Positions 40,857 through 50,898 of a stretch of DNA of 64,000 nucleotides are shown here, one piece after another. Source of the stretch: SAR202 cluster bacterium (GTDB taxonomy: Bacteria > Chloroflexota > Dehalococcoidia > Lucifugimonadales > UBA1123); contig JASMDM010000010.1 in the NCBI GenBank assembly GCA_030752795.1, positions 1-64,000 on the forward strand, read 5' to 3'. The notes under the pieces were generated by a model. The model saw nothing but the letters and a program-made list of their open reading frames with translations. It did no database searches and was not told the origin of the DNA. The position numbers and the translations under genes were made by a program. Numbering within the stretch: position 1 is the stretch's first letter; each line of letters opens with the position of its first letter.

Positions 40857-41977
40857 ATGAGGACTATTTCTCTCAATAAGAAACACTACTATTTGCTGGC
40901 GTTCGTCGCTGTTGCGGCGGCGGCTTCGATGCTCTTTGCGTTGGGTTCGACAGCTAACGCCCAGGGAGTGGGGAACACCTCTCAGGCAGTGGGCGCCAAC
41001 TTTGCCGTTGCTGCCGGATTCGCCGACAACGCGAATGAAGGCTTTGAAATCGAAGAGTTCCTGCCTGAGAAGATTACGGTTCGGGAAGGCGACTCAATCA
41101 CCTGAACATTCGATACTTTTGAGCCGCATACGGCAACCTTCCTGTCTGGCGCCGAAGGACCCGCGGATTTCCTTCCTCTGGACGATGGCAGACTAGCGGC
41201 CAACCCCGCGGTTTCATTCCCTTCGGGAGGCTCCGACTATGACGGCACCGGCGTCGTCCTCTCGGGACAACTAACCAAGGACTTTGCAACCGGCGCGGCG
41301 CCACAACTGCATCGATTACGTTTACCACAGCGGGCACGTATGAATACGTATGCCTGATCCATCCGGGCATGCTCGGGGAAGTCACGGTTTTGGCGGCGGA
41401 CGCTGACTACGCGTTCATCCAGGCCGACTGGGACGCGGACGCCGAGGCCGAAAAGGCGGCGCACATTGCGGCCATGGCCGCCGACAGACCCGAGAAGGTC
41501 ATTGAACTCACCGACCTAGGCGACGGCTCTCGCGAGTACCTCTTGCGGGCCGGAATCAGCACCGCGAACGCCGACCTTATGTGGCTCGAGGAACCGGACC
41601 TCACGGTCTACGCAGGCGACACGGTAAAATGGACTTGGGACTTCACTTTCGCGCCGCACACCGTCACGTTCATCCCCGACGGACAGACCACTCCAGCTTT
41701 CGTTCTCGTCGAGCCTCAGGCCGCTGGATCTCCGACAATAATCTTCAATCCCGTGGCGATCGGCCCTGCGGGCGGCGCAACCCACTCGTCGACCGAACTA
41801 GCCCACTCGGGCATGCTGTTCAACCCGCTGGTGGGACCTCCGGGCGCACCCGGAACCTACTCGCTGAAGTTCGAAGAGACTGGCTCGAAAGAGCGTCCCG
41901 ACATGGTCGGGAAGCTCTTTTTCGTCGACATCTGCTGGTCGGGTATCCTCCGCTTGCTCTATGGCACTTGCTCGTAG
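40857..41977 (+). pseudogene. Secreted plastocyanin/cupredoxin-like protein with two related domains; nonsense (41103) and frameshift (~41300)
   Basis: REGDSIT[TGA]TFDTFEPHTATF vs second domain AGDTVKWTWDFTFAPHTVTF; signal peptide; GTYEYVCLIHPGM in another frame. Confidence 0.75.
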
Positions 41978-42237
41978 AGCTCGATGTCGGGAAGCGACAC
42001 CGCCAGCGCGAACCAGAAGCTTGAGCGCGACGGGACTTTCTCTAGTGTCTCGCCGACCAACGCGCCGGATATCGCCCTCCCAGCGTCGTCCCAGACTGTT
42101 CCCATCTCCACGTCGATCACGGATCCGTCGATCACGCTGAAAGTCAGCGTCTGACCGGCAACGGTCCTCGAATACGCCGACCCAGAGGGGCCGTCGGCCG
42201 GACGAAGATCGCGACCGGCGCGCCTTCGACCTGGCAC
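41959..42237 (-). pseudogene. DUF3179-like C-terminal fragment
   Basis: VAGQTLTFSVIDGSVIDVEMGTVWDDAGRAISGALVGETLEKVPSRSSFWFALAVSLPDIELY. Confidence 0.65.
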
Positions 42238-42249
42238 GAGTCGACGACA

Positions 42250-42710
42250 GGCCGGGCGGCGTCCGTCGCGTCACCACCGCTGAAATCGACGCGCATTTCA
42301 ACGTCAACGCCCGTGCATACGCGTTGATGATGTCCGAGTACGTCGATCGACATCTCGAACGCGGCGCGTCCAGTGGGCGGATCGTCAACCTGAGCACCGA
42401 TGCGGCTCACTCGCACACGGCGAACGTCAGCTACGCCGCCAGCAAACACGCGATTGAGTCGTACAGCCGATCCGCCGCGGCCGAGTTCGGCCGGTACGGG
42501 ATCGCCGTCAACATCGTGGCGCCGGGCCCAGCGCAAACAGGCTACATCACGCCCGAGGCAAAGGCCCAGATCGCGCCGAATACGCCGCTGGGCCGGTTGG
42601 GCCAGCCCGACGATCTGGCGGACGTGATCGTCTTCCTGGCTTCGAAACAGGCGCGATGGGTGACCGGCCAGCTGATCTACGTCGGCGGAGGATGGCGGAT
42701 GCACCAATAG
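42250..42710 (+). pseudogene. SDR-family oxidoreductase lacking its N-terminal cofactor-binding half
   Basis: FNVNARAYALMMSEYV...VSYAASKHAIESYSRSAAAEFGRYGIAVNIVAPGPAQT; no TGxxxGIG upstream. Confidence 0.75.
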
Positions 42711-42765
42711 TCGAAGCGCCTAGAGGTTCGTCGGCTGGGGCCATTGCAGCCGACAGCGCGAACGG

Positions 42766-43356
42766 CTACGCCAGGCAGAGAATCCGGGCAGCTCTGATGA
42801 CACGCGTGAGGATCGGCGTGAGCAGGTCTCGGCCTTTGACGACCGCGTACGTCACGGGGATGCCGATCGCCGCCGCCACAACCACGTCCGAGGGATAGTG
42901 GACTCCGGCGTAGACGCGGCTCAGCGCGTAGACGCTCGCCACACCAACCAGGATGGCGCCCAATCTGCGATGTACGGCCAGCACGCCAAACGCGATGCCG
43001 AACATCGCGGCCACCGCGTTGGACGGAAACGAGGAGTCGGTCGGGCGGTAGAACAGCAACGTCGCATCCAGCGTCTCGAACGGTCTGGGGCGGAAGTACA
43101 GCCCGTTGATGATGAACACGACGAGGCTCGACACCGCCATCGACGTCAGGGCGACGAACACACCGATCTGATGCCGCTCGCGGATCTTCTGGACCGGTTC
43201 AATGAACCACAGCGCGATGAGCGACAGCGCCATGGCGATCGGGACCAGGTAGTCGCTAGCGACCCATTCGGCTACACGATCGAGGGCTGGAATTGTGCCC
43301 ACGAATCCGTTCAGCCAAAGAAATAGCTTTTCATCTGCGTGCGCCAATTCCGCCAC
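42766..43356 (-). CDS. PAP2-family phosphatase
   Basis: SFPSNAVAAMFGI, SRVYAGVHYPSDVV. Confidence 0.9.
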   Translation of the reverse strand: MAELAHADEKLFLWLNGFVGTIPALDRVAEWVASDYLVPIAMALSLIALWFIEPVQKIRERHQIGVFVALTSMAVSSLVVFIINGLYFRPRPFETLDATLLFYRPTDSSFPSNAVAAMFGIAFGVLAVHRRLGAILVGVASVYALSRVYAGVHYPSDVVVAAAIGIPVTYAVVKGRDLLTPILTRVIRAARILCLA

Positions 43357-43751
43357 CAGTATGTCAGGCTTCGGGTGAGTGCGACGACGTAGTTGGTGTC
43401 TCTAACCGCGTCGAGTCCGGCTCCGACGGGGGCTTCACGGCCTTTCATCGCAATGTTGACGATCGATGAGCCCGCAAACGTTACGATGACCGCCAAAAAC
43501 GAGCCGTAGAAGAAAAACAGCGCTTGGCCGTTGGCGTCCATGCCTCCCTCGAAGTCGTTCACGTTGCGCGGGCCGGTGCTGAAAAACAGGACGAACGCGA
43601 ATACGACGAGCACGACGCCGAGTGCGCGGGCGAGCACCGGTCGTTTGAAGAAGAGGAGGCCGTCGATCCTGCCGATGGACACCGCGATCTGGAGCACGCC
43701 TACCGTGGCGATGAAGACGCAGATGGAGTAATCAGTCGCAAAGGTGAACAT
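43311..43751 (-). CDS. Membrane protein of unknown function
   Basis: MFTFATDYSICVFIATVGVLQIAVSIGRID..., several TM segments. Confidence 0.65.
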   Translation of the reverse strand: MFTFATDYSICVFIATVGVLQIAVSIGRIDGLLFFKRPVLARALGVVLVVFAFVLFFSTGPRNVNDFEGGMDANGQALFFFYGSFLAVIVTFAGSSIVNIAMKGREAPVGAGLDAVRDTNYVVALTRSLTYWWRNWRTQMKSYFFG

Positions 43752-43777
43752 GTTGCGGTTGCGATCGGCGGCTGAGG

Positions 43778-44707
43778 CTACCCCTCCAGCGGCACTTCCG
43801 TGCACCAGTCGAGGTACTTCGGGTTGGCGCCGCTTATCAGGTTGACGTAGGTGTCGCGGATCTGGGTTGTGATCGGCCCGACGCCGCCCTCTCCGATCGG
43901 GCGTCTGTCGAGCGAACCCACAGGCGTGATGTGTGCTGCAGTGCCCGTCAGGAAAATCTCGTCCGCCAGGTAAAGCTCGCTGCGCCGAATCCGCCGCTCG
44001 ACCACATCGATGCCGAGCTCTTCGTGGGCAAGGGTGATAGCGGAATCGCGGGTGATGCCGACCAGGTTGTTGTCAGCCACTGGCGGCGTGAATATTTCGC
44101 CTTTGTAAACCATGAACAGGTTCTCGCCGGAGCCTTCGGACACGTCACCGGCCGGCGTCAACATGATCGCCTCGTCGAACCCGGCAAGCGTGGCTTCGGT
44201 TTTGGCGAGGATGCTGTTGACGTAGTGGCCGGAGATCTTCACGCGCGGAGGGATGACCGTATCGTCGATGCGCCTCCACGAGGATGTCGTGCAGTCGATG
44301 GCGCCCTCGGCGTCGATGTAGGCGCCGAACGGAACCGCGATCAGCGTGAAATCGCTCGACAGGTCTTGGAGCCTCAGATTGGCGACGAGTTCCTGGCTTT
44401 TGTACGCGAGAGGGCGGATGTAGAGATCCTGCCGGTAGCCGCAGCTTTGCAGCAACTCGATCGTGATCGCGCAGAGTTGCTCCGTCGTGTACGGGATGTC
44501 CATCATCAGCATTCGGCATCCCTGCAGCAGCCGGTCGTAGTGCTCGGCCATGCGGAACACGAAGAGCTTGCCCTGGTCTTCGTTCCAGTTTCCCCGGATG
44601 CCCTCGAAAACCGCGGTACCGTAGTGGAGCGCGTGCGTCATAACGCTAACCCGTGCCTCGGATATTGGAACTATATTGCCGCGGAAAAAGGCTAGTTCAC
44701 GAGGCAT
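43778..44707 (-). CDS. ilvE: Branched-chain amino acid aminotransferase
   Basis: HALHYGTAVFEGIRG; EGSGENLFMV; internal start MPRELAFFRG. Confidence 0.95.
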   Translation of the reverse strand: MPRELAFFRGNIVPISEARVSVMTHALHYGTAVFEGIRGNWNEDQGKLFVFRMAEHYDRLLQGCRMLMMDIPYTTEQLCAITIELLQSCGYRQDLYIRPLAYKSQELVANLRLQDLSSDFTLIAVPFGAYIDAEGAIDCTTSSWRRIDDTVIPPRVKISGHYVNSILAKTEATLAGFDEAIMLTPAGDVSEGSGENLFMVYKGEIFTPPVADNNLVGITRDSAITLAHEELGIDVVERRIRRSELYLADEIFLTGTAAHITPVGSLDRRPIGEGGVGPITTQIRDTYVNLISGANPKYLDWCTEVPLEG

Positions 44708-44762
44708 GGCATCGGACTCCTTGGGTGAAAATCTGACGCCTATTATAGCTGTTGGCCGTCGC

Positions 44763-45545
44763 CTAAGACAATCTCTCGAAGAACGAGTCGATCTCGGCCA
44801 CGAACCGCTCCGGCTGGTCGATGTGGACAAGGTGGCCGACATCGGGCCATTCGACGATCTCCGCGCCTCGCAAGAGACGCTGCAACAGCGGCCGGTCTGC
44901 CCAGTCCACCGCCCCGCCCCTGGACGGGTTGCCGAGAATAGCCAGAACCGGGCAAGACACTTTCGGCAGAAGATCATCGGAACGATACGCGGTCTCGCCG
45001 TCCATCAACTCGACAAGCACCTGTTCGCTCATCGCCTCGAAACTCTCCGCACGCGCCGTCGCCGCCTCCCTATCGGTGCCCCGCATCTCCATCAGCGCTT
45101 CAACACGCTGGTCGAACGGCATGCGTTTGGCGGCGAACGCCGGTTTGAAATGATCACTCACGCCAACCGGACCCTCACGCGGAAACGAGGGTGGATCTTC
45201 CAGCACGATCGCGCGGACACGCTCGCCCGCCTGGACCGCCACGGGTGCCGCGACCACGGCGCCCAGGGAGTGGCCCACCACGATCGCGGGCTCGACTAGT
45301 TGGGTCGCGATGAAGTCGACAACGTCGGCTGCGTAGTCGGTCTCCCAAGCGTAGCCGCTCTCAGGGTTGTCAGACAGCCCGTGTCCTCGCAAATCGATGG
45401 CCATCACGCTGTATCGATCGATGAAATGTGGCGCGATCATGTCCCAGATTTTGCAGTTGGACGTGACTCCGTGGATGAAGATCAGCGGCGGTCCGGCGGT
45501 CGACCACTCTATTGTAATGCAGCCGAATGCCGTTGGCCTCGGCAT
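44763..45545 (-). CDS. Alpha/beta hydrolase
   Basis: VVGHSLGAVVA nucleophile elbow; DVGHLVHID. Confidence 0.9.
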   Translation of the reverse strand: MPRPTAFGCITIEWSTAGPPLIFIHGVTSNCKIWDMIAPHFIDRYSVMAIDLRGHGLSDNPESGYAWETDYAADVVDFIATQLVEPAIVVGHSLGAVVAAPVAVQAGERVRAIVLEDPPSFPREGPVGVSDHFKPAFAAKRMPFDQRVEALMEMRGTDREAATARAESFEAMSEQVLVELMDGETAYRSDDLLPKVSCPVLAILGNPSRGGAVDWADRPLLQRLLRGAEIVEWPDVGHLVHIDQPERFVAEIDSFFERLS

Positions 45546-45703
45546 ACTTGCTCCCCGGTTTCACTTGGGACGAAGTCATTTCGCGATCTCTTAGAATCCA
45601 AAACACGAGTCCGGCTCGCGTGCTACGTTGAACGCGAGTATATGGGCCGACGGTGTGACGGTCAATCGTCGGCGGATAGGGTCGAACAGCACCATTGTTC
45701 AAG

Positions 45704-45732
45704 TTGTTGGCATGCCTGCGGTATGCTATACT
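45704..45732 (+). promoter_or_regulatory. Sigma70-like promoter (TTGTTG-17-TATACT)
   Basis: Upstream of rpsU. Confidence 0.55.
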
Positions 45733-45845
45733 CGGCGTTGTGCATTTAGCCTAGGTTTGTGCCTGGGTGTTTCGTATCCGATGATTCGAGTGGGCCTTTG
45801 GACCGCGTCGGCTTCTCGAACAAGCATTGCAAACAGGAGTGTCAG

Positions 45846-46034
45846 TTGTCCTTCGTAACCCTTCGAGAAGGTGAAGACCCAGAGGGCCTGTTGAAGAGGT
45901 TCCAAACGTCGATGCAACGATCCGGGATTCTTCGCGAATTGAGAAACCGCCGATTCTTCCGGACGAAGGGCGAACAGGCACGCCTAGACAAGCAACGCAG
46001 CCTGCGCCGAATGCGCCGAAGGCGCCGCCGCTAG
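45846..46034 (+). CDS. rpsU: 30S ribosomal protein S21
   Basis: TTG start after AGGAG; LSFVTLREGEDPEGLLKRFQTSMQRSGILRELRNRRFF... Confidence 0.9.
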   Translation: MSFVTLREGEDPEGLLKRFQTSMQRSGILRELRNRRFFRTKGEQARLDKQRSLRRMRRRRRR

Positions 46035-46113
46035 GTTCTTTCGCATTCCACCAACTTGAACTGCTGACGTGGCATTTCCCGATGTCAGCGCTCTGGAACT
46101 GCCATCGACAGTG

Positions 46114-46148
46114 AACCCCTTTCTGTGATCAGGAAGGGGTTTGTTTTT
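46114..46148 (+). terminator. Rho-independent terminator after rpsU
   Basis: AACCCCTT...AAGGGGTT followed by TGTTTTT. Confidence 0.85.
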
Positions 46149-46260
46149 GATCCGATTCCAGTCGCGAAGCTTGTCGACAACAGCGGTGTTCGCCGCTCGC
46201 GGTTCCTGGTACGATAGACGCCCGCGGTCACCGCAAAATCCCGAACACGAGGTGTCTAGA

Positions 46261-47100
46261 ATGCCCAACAACACTCCGCCCACCGACCACAATGTCGAGG
46301 TAAATGGCCTCAATATCCACTACCTGGATTGGGGAGGATCGTCAAATCGGAACCTGCTGCTGGCGCACGGCCAGGGCGGTCACGCCCACAACTGGGACCA
46401 CGTCGCGCGTGAGCTCCGCGACGAGTTTCGTGTCATCGCTCTCGATCAGCGCGGGCACGGGGACTCAGACCACACCGAGGATGGTTACGCCGTAACCGCG
46501 TTCGCGTCCGATTTGGCGGTGTTCGCCGAGAAGATCGGCATTACGCCCTACGACTTCGTCGGCGCCTCGCTGGGCGCACGCAACGGTATCTCGTACGCGG
46601 GCTCCCATTCGGATCACTTGAAGCATTTCATCTGCCTCGATTACGGCCCCGAGATGAGCGTCCTATCCGCCAAGAATCAGATCGTCGGCATCGGCGGCAG
46701 GCGGCTGGGTTGGAACAGCATCGACGAATATGTCGATCAGCAGCGCGCCGCGAATCCGAGGCCCGCAGAGGAGATCGTTCGAAATTCCGCTCGACACACC
46801 CTGCGGCTCAACTATGCCGGCAAATACGTGCTGAAACAGGACTCCGAGATATTCTGGATCAACGGCGGATTCGGCGTCCGCGAGGTTCCGCATCTCTGGG
46901 AGCAGTGGGACAAGATACGCTGCCCGATCCTGGAGCTGAAAGGCTCGGAGAGCGATTTCCTTTCCGCTGAGATTCAGGCTCGGATGAGGGAGACGCAGCC
47001 CAGCCTCACGTTCATCGAGGTGCCCGAATCAGGCCACCCGATTTCGTCCGAAAATCCGGACTTCCTCATCAACGAGCTTCGCCAATTCTGCGTGGCCTAG
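46261..47100 (+). CDS. Alpha/beta hydrolase
   Basis: LLAHGQGGHAHNWD, DQRGHGDSD, GASLGARNG. Confidence 0.92.
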   Translation: MPNNTPPTDHNVEVNGLNIHYLDWGGSSNRNLLLAHGQGGHAHNWDHVARELRDEFRVIALDQRGHGDSDHTEDGYAVTAFASDLAVFAEKIGITPYDFVGASLGARNGISYAGSHSDHLKHFICLDYGPEMSVLSAKNQIVGIGGRRLGWNSIDEYVDQQRAANPRPAEEIVRNSARHTLRLNYAGKYVLKQDSEIFWINGGFGVREVPHLWEQWDKIRCPILELKGSESDFLSAEIQARMRETQPSLTFIEVPESGHPISSENPDFLINELRQFCVA

Positions 47101-47292
47101 CCTCGATTCACTAACGCCCCTCGGCCTCCGCCGTTATCTATCTTGAAACGTTCGGGGGCCTTTGGCCATCTCATTACCCTGGAGACTCGTTCGAGTCGTG
47201 TCCGAGTCTCCGTCCGATGCCGGACACAACCGTCAGAGACGGCCGACCTACACCAACCTCTGGCGTTGCTCAAATGACGGAGGTCTTTTCTC

Positions 47293-48714
47293 GTGAGTAA
47301 GCACGCTCGTATCATCGCAATATTCTCTATCTTATTGGTATCCATGTTCGTCCTGAGCGCATGCGACCTTGGATCGGACGCCGGAGATTCGCCGCCGGTT
47401 CCTGTCGCCGTGAACTCGTCACCCGCGACGACGACAGCGGTCATTCCCGCAGTGCTAGCGCCCGCACCGACCGCGCCGCTTGCGCCTGCAATCGCTCCGT
47501 CGCTGCCGCAACCGTCACCGGCTCCTGCACCAGCGGCGCCTGCCGCGGCGAACCCGGCTCCGGCAACAGCGGCCCCCGCGCCCGTTGCAGCGCCAGCTCC
47601 AGTCGCGGCGCCGTCGCCTGCAACAGCCCCAACGGCAGAACCTTCGCCGACGGCCATAGCCCAGGCCGAGCCGACGGCGGAACCAGCAGCCGAAGACATC
47701 GCTGAAGCTCCCGAAGTCGTTGAAGGCGCGGGAAACGACAACGACGACGCCGGCGCCGCCATGGTTTCGCTGACCGCTGCCGATGAGTCGCTTCCGACCG
47801 TCGAGGTGGTCAAGCTGTTGACGCCGTCCACGGTCCAGATCGTCACCGAGGTCGCTGGGATGGCGTTCTCGAACTCGCCTACACCGCCCACCGGCGTTGG
47901 CACCGGAGTGGTCCTCGACCTCGAAGGTCACATCCTTACGAACAACCACGTCGTGGACAGCGCGCAGAAGATCACGGTTACGCTCAGCAACGGTGAAAGC
48001 TATCCAGCCACCGTCGTCGGCAGGGACCAGATCACCGACCTGGCAGTGATCCACATTTCGGCAGAGGGCTTGATGCCCGCCAGACTCGGAGTCTCGGCCG
48101 ATCTCGAGGTCGGCCAGGACGTCATCGCCATCGGGCACGCTCTCGGGCTCATTGGCGGTCCGACCGTCAGCAAGGGCGTGGTCAGCGCCCTGGGCCGAAC
48201 GATCAACACCGACGCTCAGACCACGATGGTCGACCTGATCCAGACCGACGCCTCGATCAATCCCGGCAACAGCGGAGGCCCGCTTGCGAACGACCGGGCC
48301 GAGGTCATCGGCATCAACACCGCGATTATCCAAGAGGGCCGCGGCATCGGATTCGCAATCAACATCGATGACGCCAAAGAAGTCGCCATGCAGTTGCTGG
48401 AACGAGGCTACGTGAGCCGCGGGTTCCTGGGAATCCGGCCGGTCAACCTCACGCCCGCCATAGCCAACCAGCTCGGCGTCGACTTGACCGAAGGCATCGT
48501 CATCGCGTTCGTCATCGACGGCACTGCGGCCGCCGAAGCCGGTCTGCTCAGCGAAGACATCATCGTCGAGCTTGGCGGCGAACCCATCCGAAACACGGGC
48601 GAGCTGTCGAAGTTCCTGATCGCGCACGGTCCCGGCGAGACGGTCGACGTCCTTGTCGTCCGGCAGGGACGCGAACTTTCCGGGCAAATCACGCTGCGCG
48701 AGCGACCGGAATAG
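47293..48714 (+). CDS. DegP/HtrA-like trypsin-PDZ protease, lipoprotein with Pro/Ala-rich linker
   Basis: Lipobox LSAC; NNHVVD, DLAVI, NPGNSGGP triad; C-terminal PDZ. Confidence 0.94.
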   Translation: MSKHARIIAIFSILLVSMFVLSACDLGSDAGDSPPVPVAVNSSPATTTAVIPAVLAPAPTAPLAPAIAPSLPQPSPAPAPAAPAAANPAPATAAPAPVAAPAPVAAPSPATAPTAEPSPTAIAQAEPTAEPAAEDIAEAPEVVEGAGNDNDDAGAAMVSLTAADESLPTVEVVKLLTPSTVQIVTEVAGMAFSNSPTPPTGVGTGVVLDLEGHILTNNHVVDSAQKITVTLSNGESYPATVVGRDQITDLAVIHISAEGLMPARLGVSADLEVGQDVIAIGHALGLIGGPTVSKGVVSALGRTINTDAQTTMVDLIQTDASINPGNSGGPLANDRAEVIGINTAIIQEGRGIGFAINIDDAKEVAMQLLERGYVSRGFLGIRPVNLTPAIANQLGVDLTEGIVIAFVIDGTAAAEAGLLSEDIIVELGGEPIRNTGELSKFLIAHGPGETVDVLVVRQGRELSGQITLRERPE

Positions 48715-49104
48715 GGTCGGACGAGATCGCATCTGACGACCCGATTCACGGAGGTCAAATTGACCCGGTCATTCGCCGCGCCAATTTCTCGACCCTTGCC
48801 GCTGAGAAATCAGGTGTCGCCAACATCGGCGTTTCACCAGTCATGCCGGGGGGTCTATCGCTCATGTGCATGGCGTCGTCCGCGGATGATTTCGCGGGGC
48901 CGTAGCAGACCGGTTCGGGGGCTTCACAACCGAGCGCCGTGCGGGGTCGAGTGTGGAGTTTTCAGAGCCGGATTCGCCGAAATTGACCTTTTGAGAAATG
49001 CAAGGGAATTCGCGCAACAACAGTCGTCGATTTCTCTTTCCGCCTACCTTGCATCGCCGTTGAATGCGCATGCTAAGGTTGTGATCGCAGGATGAGGCCA
49101 AGCG

Positions 49105-50499
49105 ATGACAACCACCGTCATAGACCCTCGGAGCGTCTGGGATGCGGCATTGGGCGAGCTGCAACTCAGGGTGACCCGGGCAAATTACGAGACCTGGCTT
49201 AAGCATACAGTTGGCGTATCTCTCCGTGACGGGGAGTTCGTCATCGGTGCGCCGAACGCGTTCGTGCTCGAAGCGCTGGAACAGCGAATGTTCTCCCTTA
49301 TTTCGGAGACGATCGAACACGTCCTCAACGAGCCGGTCAACGTGAGCTTTCGGGTCTCGATGTCGTCTGGCGGATCCAGTGTCGCCGAAGACCGAGTTCC
49401 CGCTCCGCCAACGCCAGCCCGTGATGCGGCTCCGGCGTCGACTGAGCCGGCTCAGTTCGAATGGCCGCCTTACACCCGTCTGATCAAGCTGAACGCCAGG
49501 TACACATTCGACCGATTCGTCGTCGGCAGGTCCAACGAGCTCGCGCATGCAGCGGCAGAGGCCGTCGCCGCCAAACCCGGTTCCACCTACAACCCGTTGG
49601 TGATGTACTCCGGGGTTGGGCTGGGCAAGACGCATCTGCTGCACGCGATCGGCCACCGCGCAGTTGCCATGGGCCTCTCGGTAATCTACGCGACAACCGA
49701 AAAGTTCACCAACGACTACATCAAAGCCATCCGCGAGGGCACGACCGAAGAGTTCCGCGACCACTATCGCAACGCCGACATGCTCCTTCTGGACGACATT
49801 CAGTTCTTGATCGGCAAGGAGCAGACGCAGGAAGGGTTCTTTCACACCTTCAACGCCCTTCACATGGCCAACCGGCAGATCGTCGTGACAAGCGACCGGC
49901 CCGTGAGCGCGTTGCGGCTTCTGGAGGACCGAATCCAGTCCCGCCTCACCGGTGGGCTGGTCGTCGACATGCAACCGCCCGCCATCGAGACGCGATTGGC
50001 GATCCTCAAGGTGAAGGCGGAGCAGGCCGGCCACGATGTCCCGGAATCGGTGCTTGAGCTGCTTGCCGAGCGCGTGTACGACAACGTGCGCGAGTTGGAG
50101 GGCAGCCTCAACCGGGTCATCGCCCTTGCACACGCCACGGACAGCCCGATCGATGTCGACTTGGTTACGCGAGCCATCGACGACATGGTCGACTCGCTTA
50201 CGACGCGAGAAGCGCCTCCCGACCTTGTGCTGGACACGGTCGCAGCGCACTTCGGGATGGGCATCGACGCCCTGGCGGGACGGAAGCGCGACAAGAAGAC
50301 GGCGCTCGCCAGGCACGTCGCCATGTATCTCCTTCGCGAAGACGCCAAGCTTCGCCTCACGGCTATCGGTCGAGTACTCGGCGGCAAGGACCATACGACC
50401 GTAGGGCACGGGTGCGACCGCATCGCGGTGCAACTCGGCGTCGACTCAGCTCTCAGACGACAGGTGGCCAACATCCGCGAGGCCTTGGCCGCATCCTGA
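49105..50499 (+). CDS. dnaA: Chromosomal replication initiator protein DnaA
   Basis: NPLVMYSGVGLGKTHLLHAIGH, LLLDDIQFLIGKEQTQEGFFHTFN, GGKDHTTVGHGCD. Confidence 0.98.
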   Translation: MTTTVIDPRSVWDAALGELQLRVTRANYETWLKHTVGVSLRDGEFVIGAPNAFVLEALEQRMFSLISETIEHVLNEPVNVSFRVSMSSGGSSVAEDRVPAPPTPARDAAPASTEPAQFEWPPYTRLIKLNARYTFDRFVVGRSNELAHAAAEAVAAKPGSTYNPLVMYSGVGLGKTHLLHAIGHRAVAMGLSVIYATTEKFTNDYIKAIREGTTEEFRDHYRNADMLLLDDIQFLIGKEQTQEGFFHTFNALHMANRQIVVTSDRPVSALRLLEDRIQSRLTGGLVVDMQPPAIETRLAILKVKAEQAGHDVPESVLELLAERVYDNVRELEGSLNRVIALAHATDSPIDVDLVTRAIDDMVDSLTTREAPPDLVLDTVAAHFGMGIDALAGRKRDKKTALARHVAMYLLREDAKLRLTAIGRVLGGKDHTTVGHGCDRIAVQLGVDSALRRQVANIREALAAS

Positions 50500-50898
50500 C
50501 CGTCGAGCTCGACCCTGACGCGAATTCGAATAACCCGGTGACCCTTTCGGAAGCCCTCTGTGCAGCCGCAGATTCCTTTGTTCCAACGCTACTATTCGTC
50601 TCATATTTCGAATAGACTTAGAATCAATCTTCGTGCCTAGCGTATGGGGATAAGTGGCATGATTTCGGGGGAAAGTCCTTTTGCATGTGGACAACTTTTG
50701 TTCAAGTATGATGCAGATTTAACGATTCTTCGGTCGCCTTGATCGGTCCCGGCACTTATAACCGCTCTCTCCTCATCGGGCCGTGCTACAATGCCTGAGA
50801 GTCCACAGCCTGCCAGTCACTTCTATCCCTGTTATTCGCTTCGTTATTACTGTTACTGACCACCGGATAAGACATGATTGATCGAGTTGTTATCCACA
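50500..50898. promoter_or_regulatory. Candidate origin of replication (oriC)
   Basis: AT-rich intergenic region after dnaA with DnaA-box-like TGGGGATAA (50645), TGTGGACAA (50686), TTATCCACA (50890, inside obgE start). Confidence 0.4.

Noticed and set aside
41103-41105. TGA as a third selenocysteine codon
   Set aside because: The homologous position is Trp in the second domain and the gene also has a frameshift; better explained as a pseudogene or error.
47515-48732. 405-aa minus-strand ORF
   Set aside because: Antisense shadow of the DegP-like protease gene.
50890-50898. Perfect DnaA box TTATCCACA taken alone as oriC proof
   Set aside because: It encodes the conserved VIHI of Obg, so it may be codon coincidence; only the combined context is suggestive.
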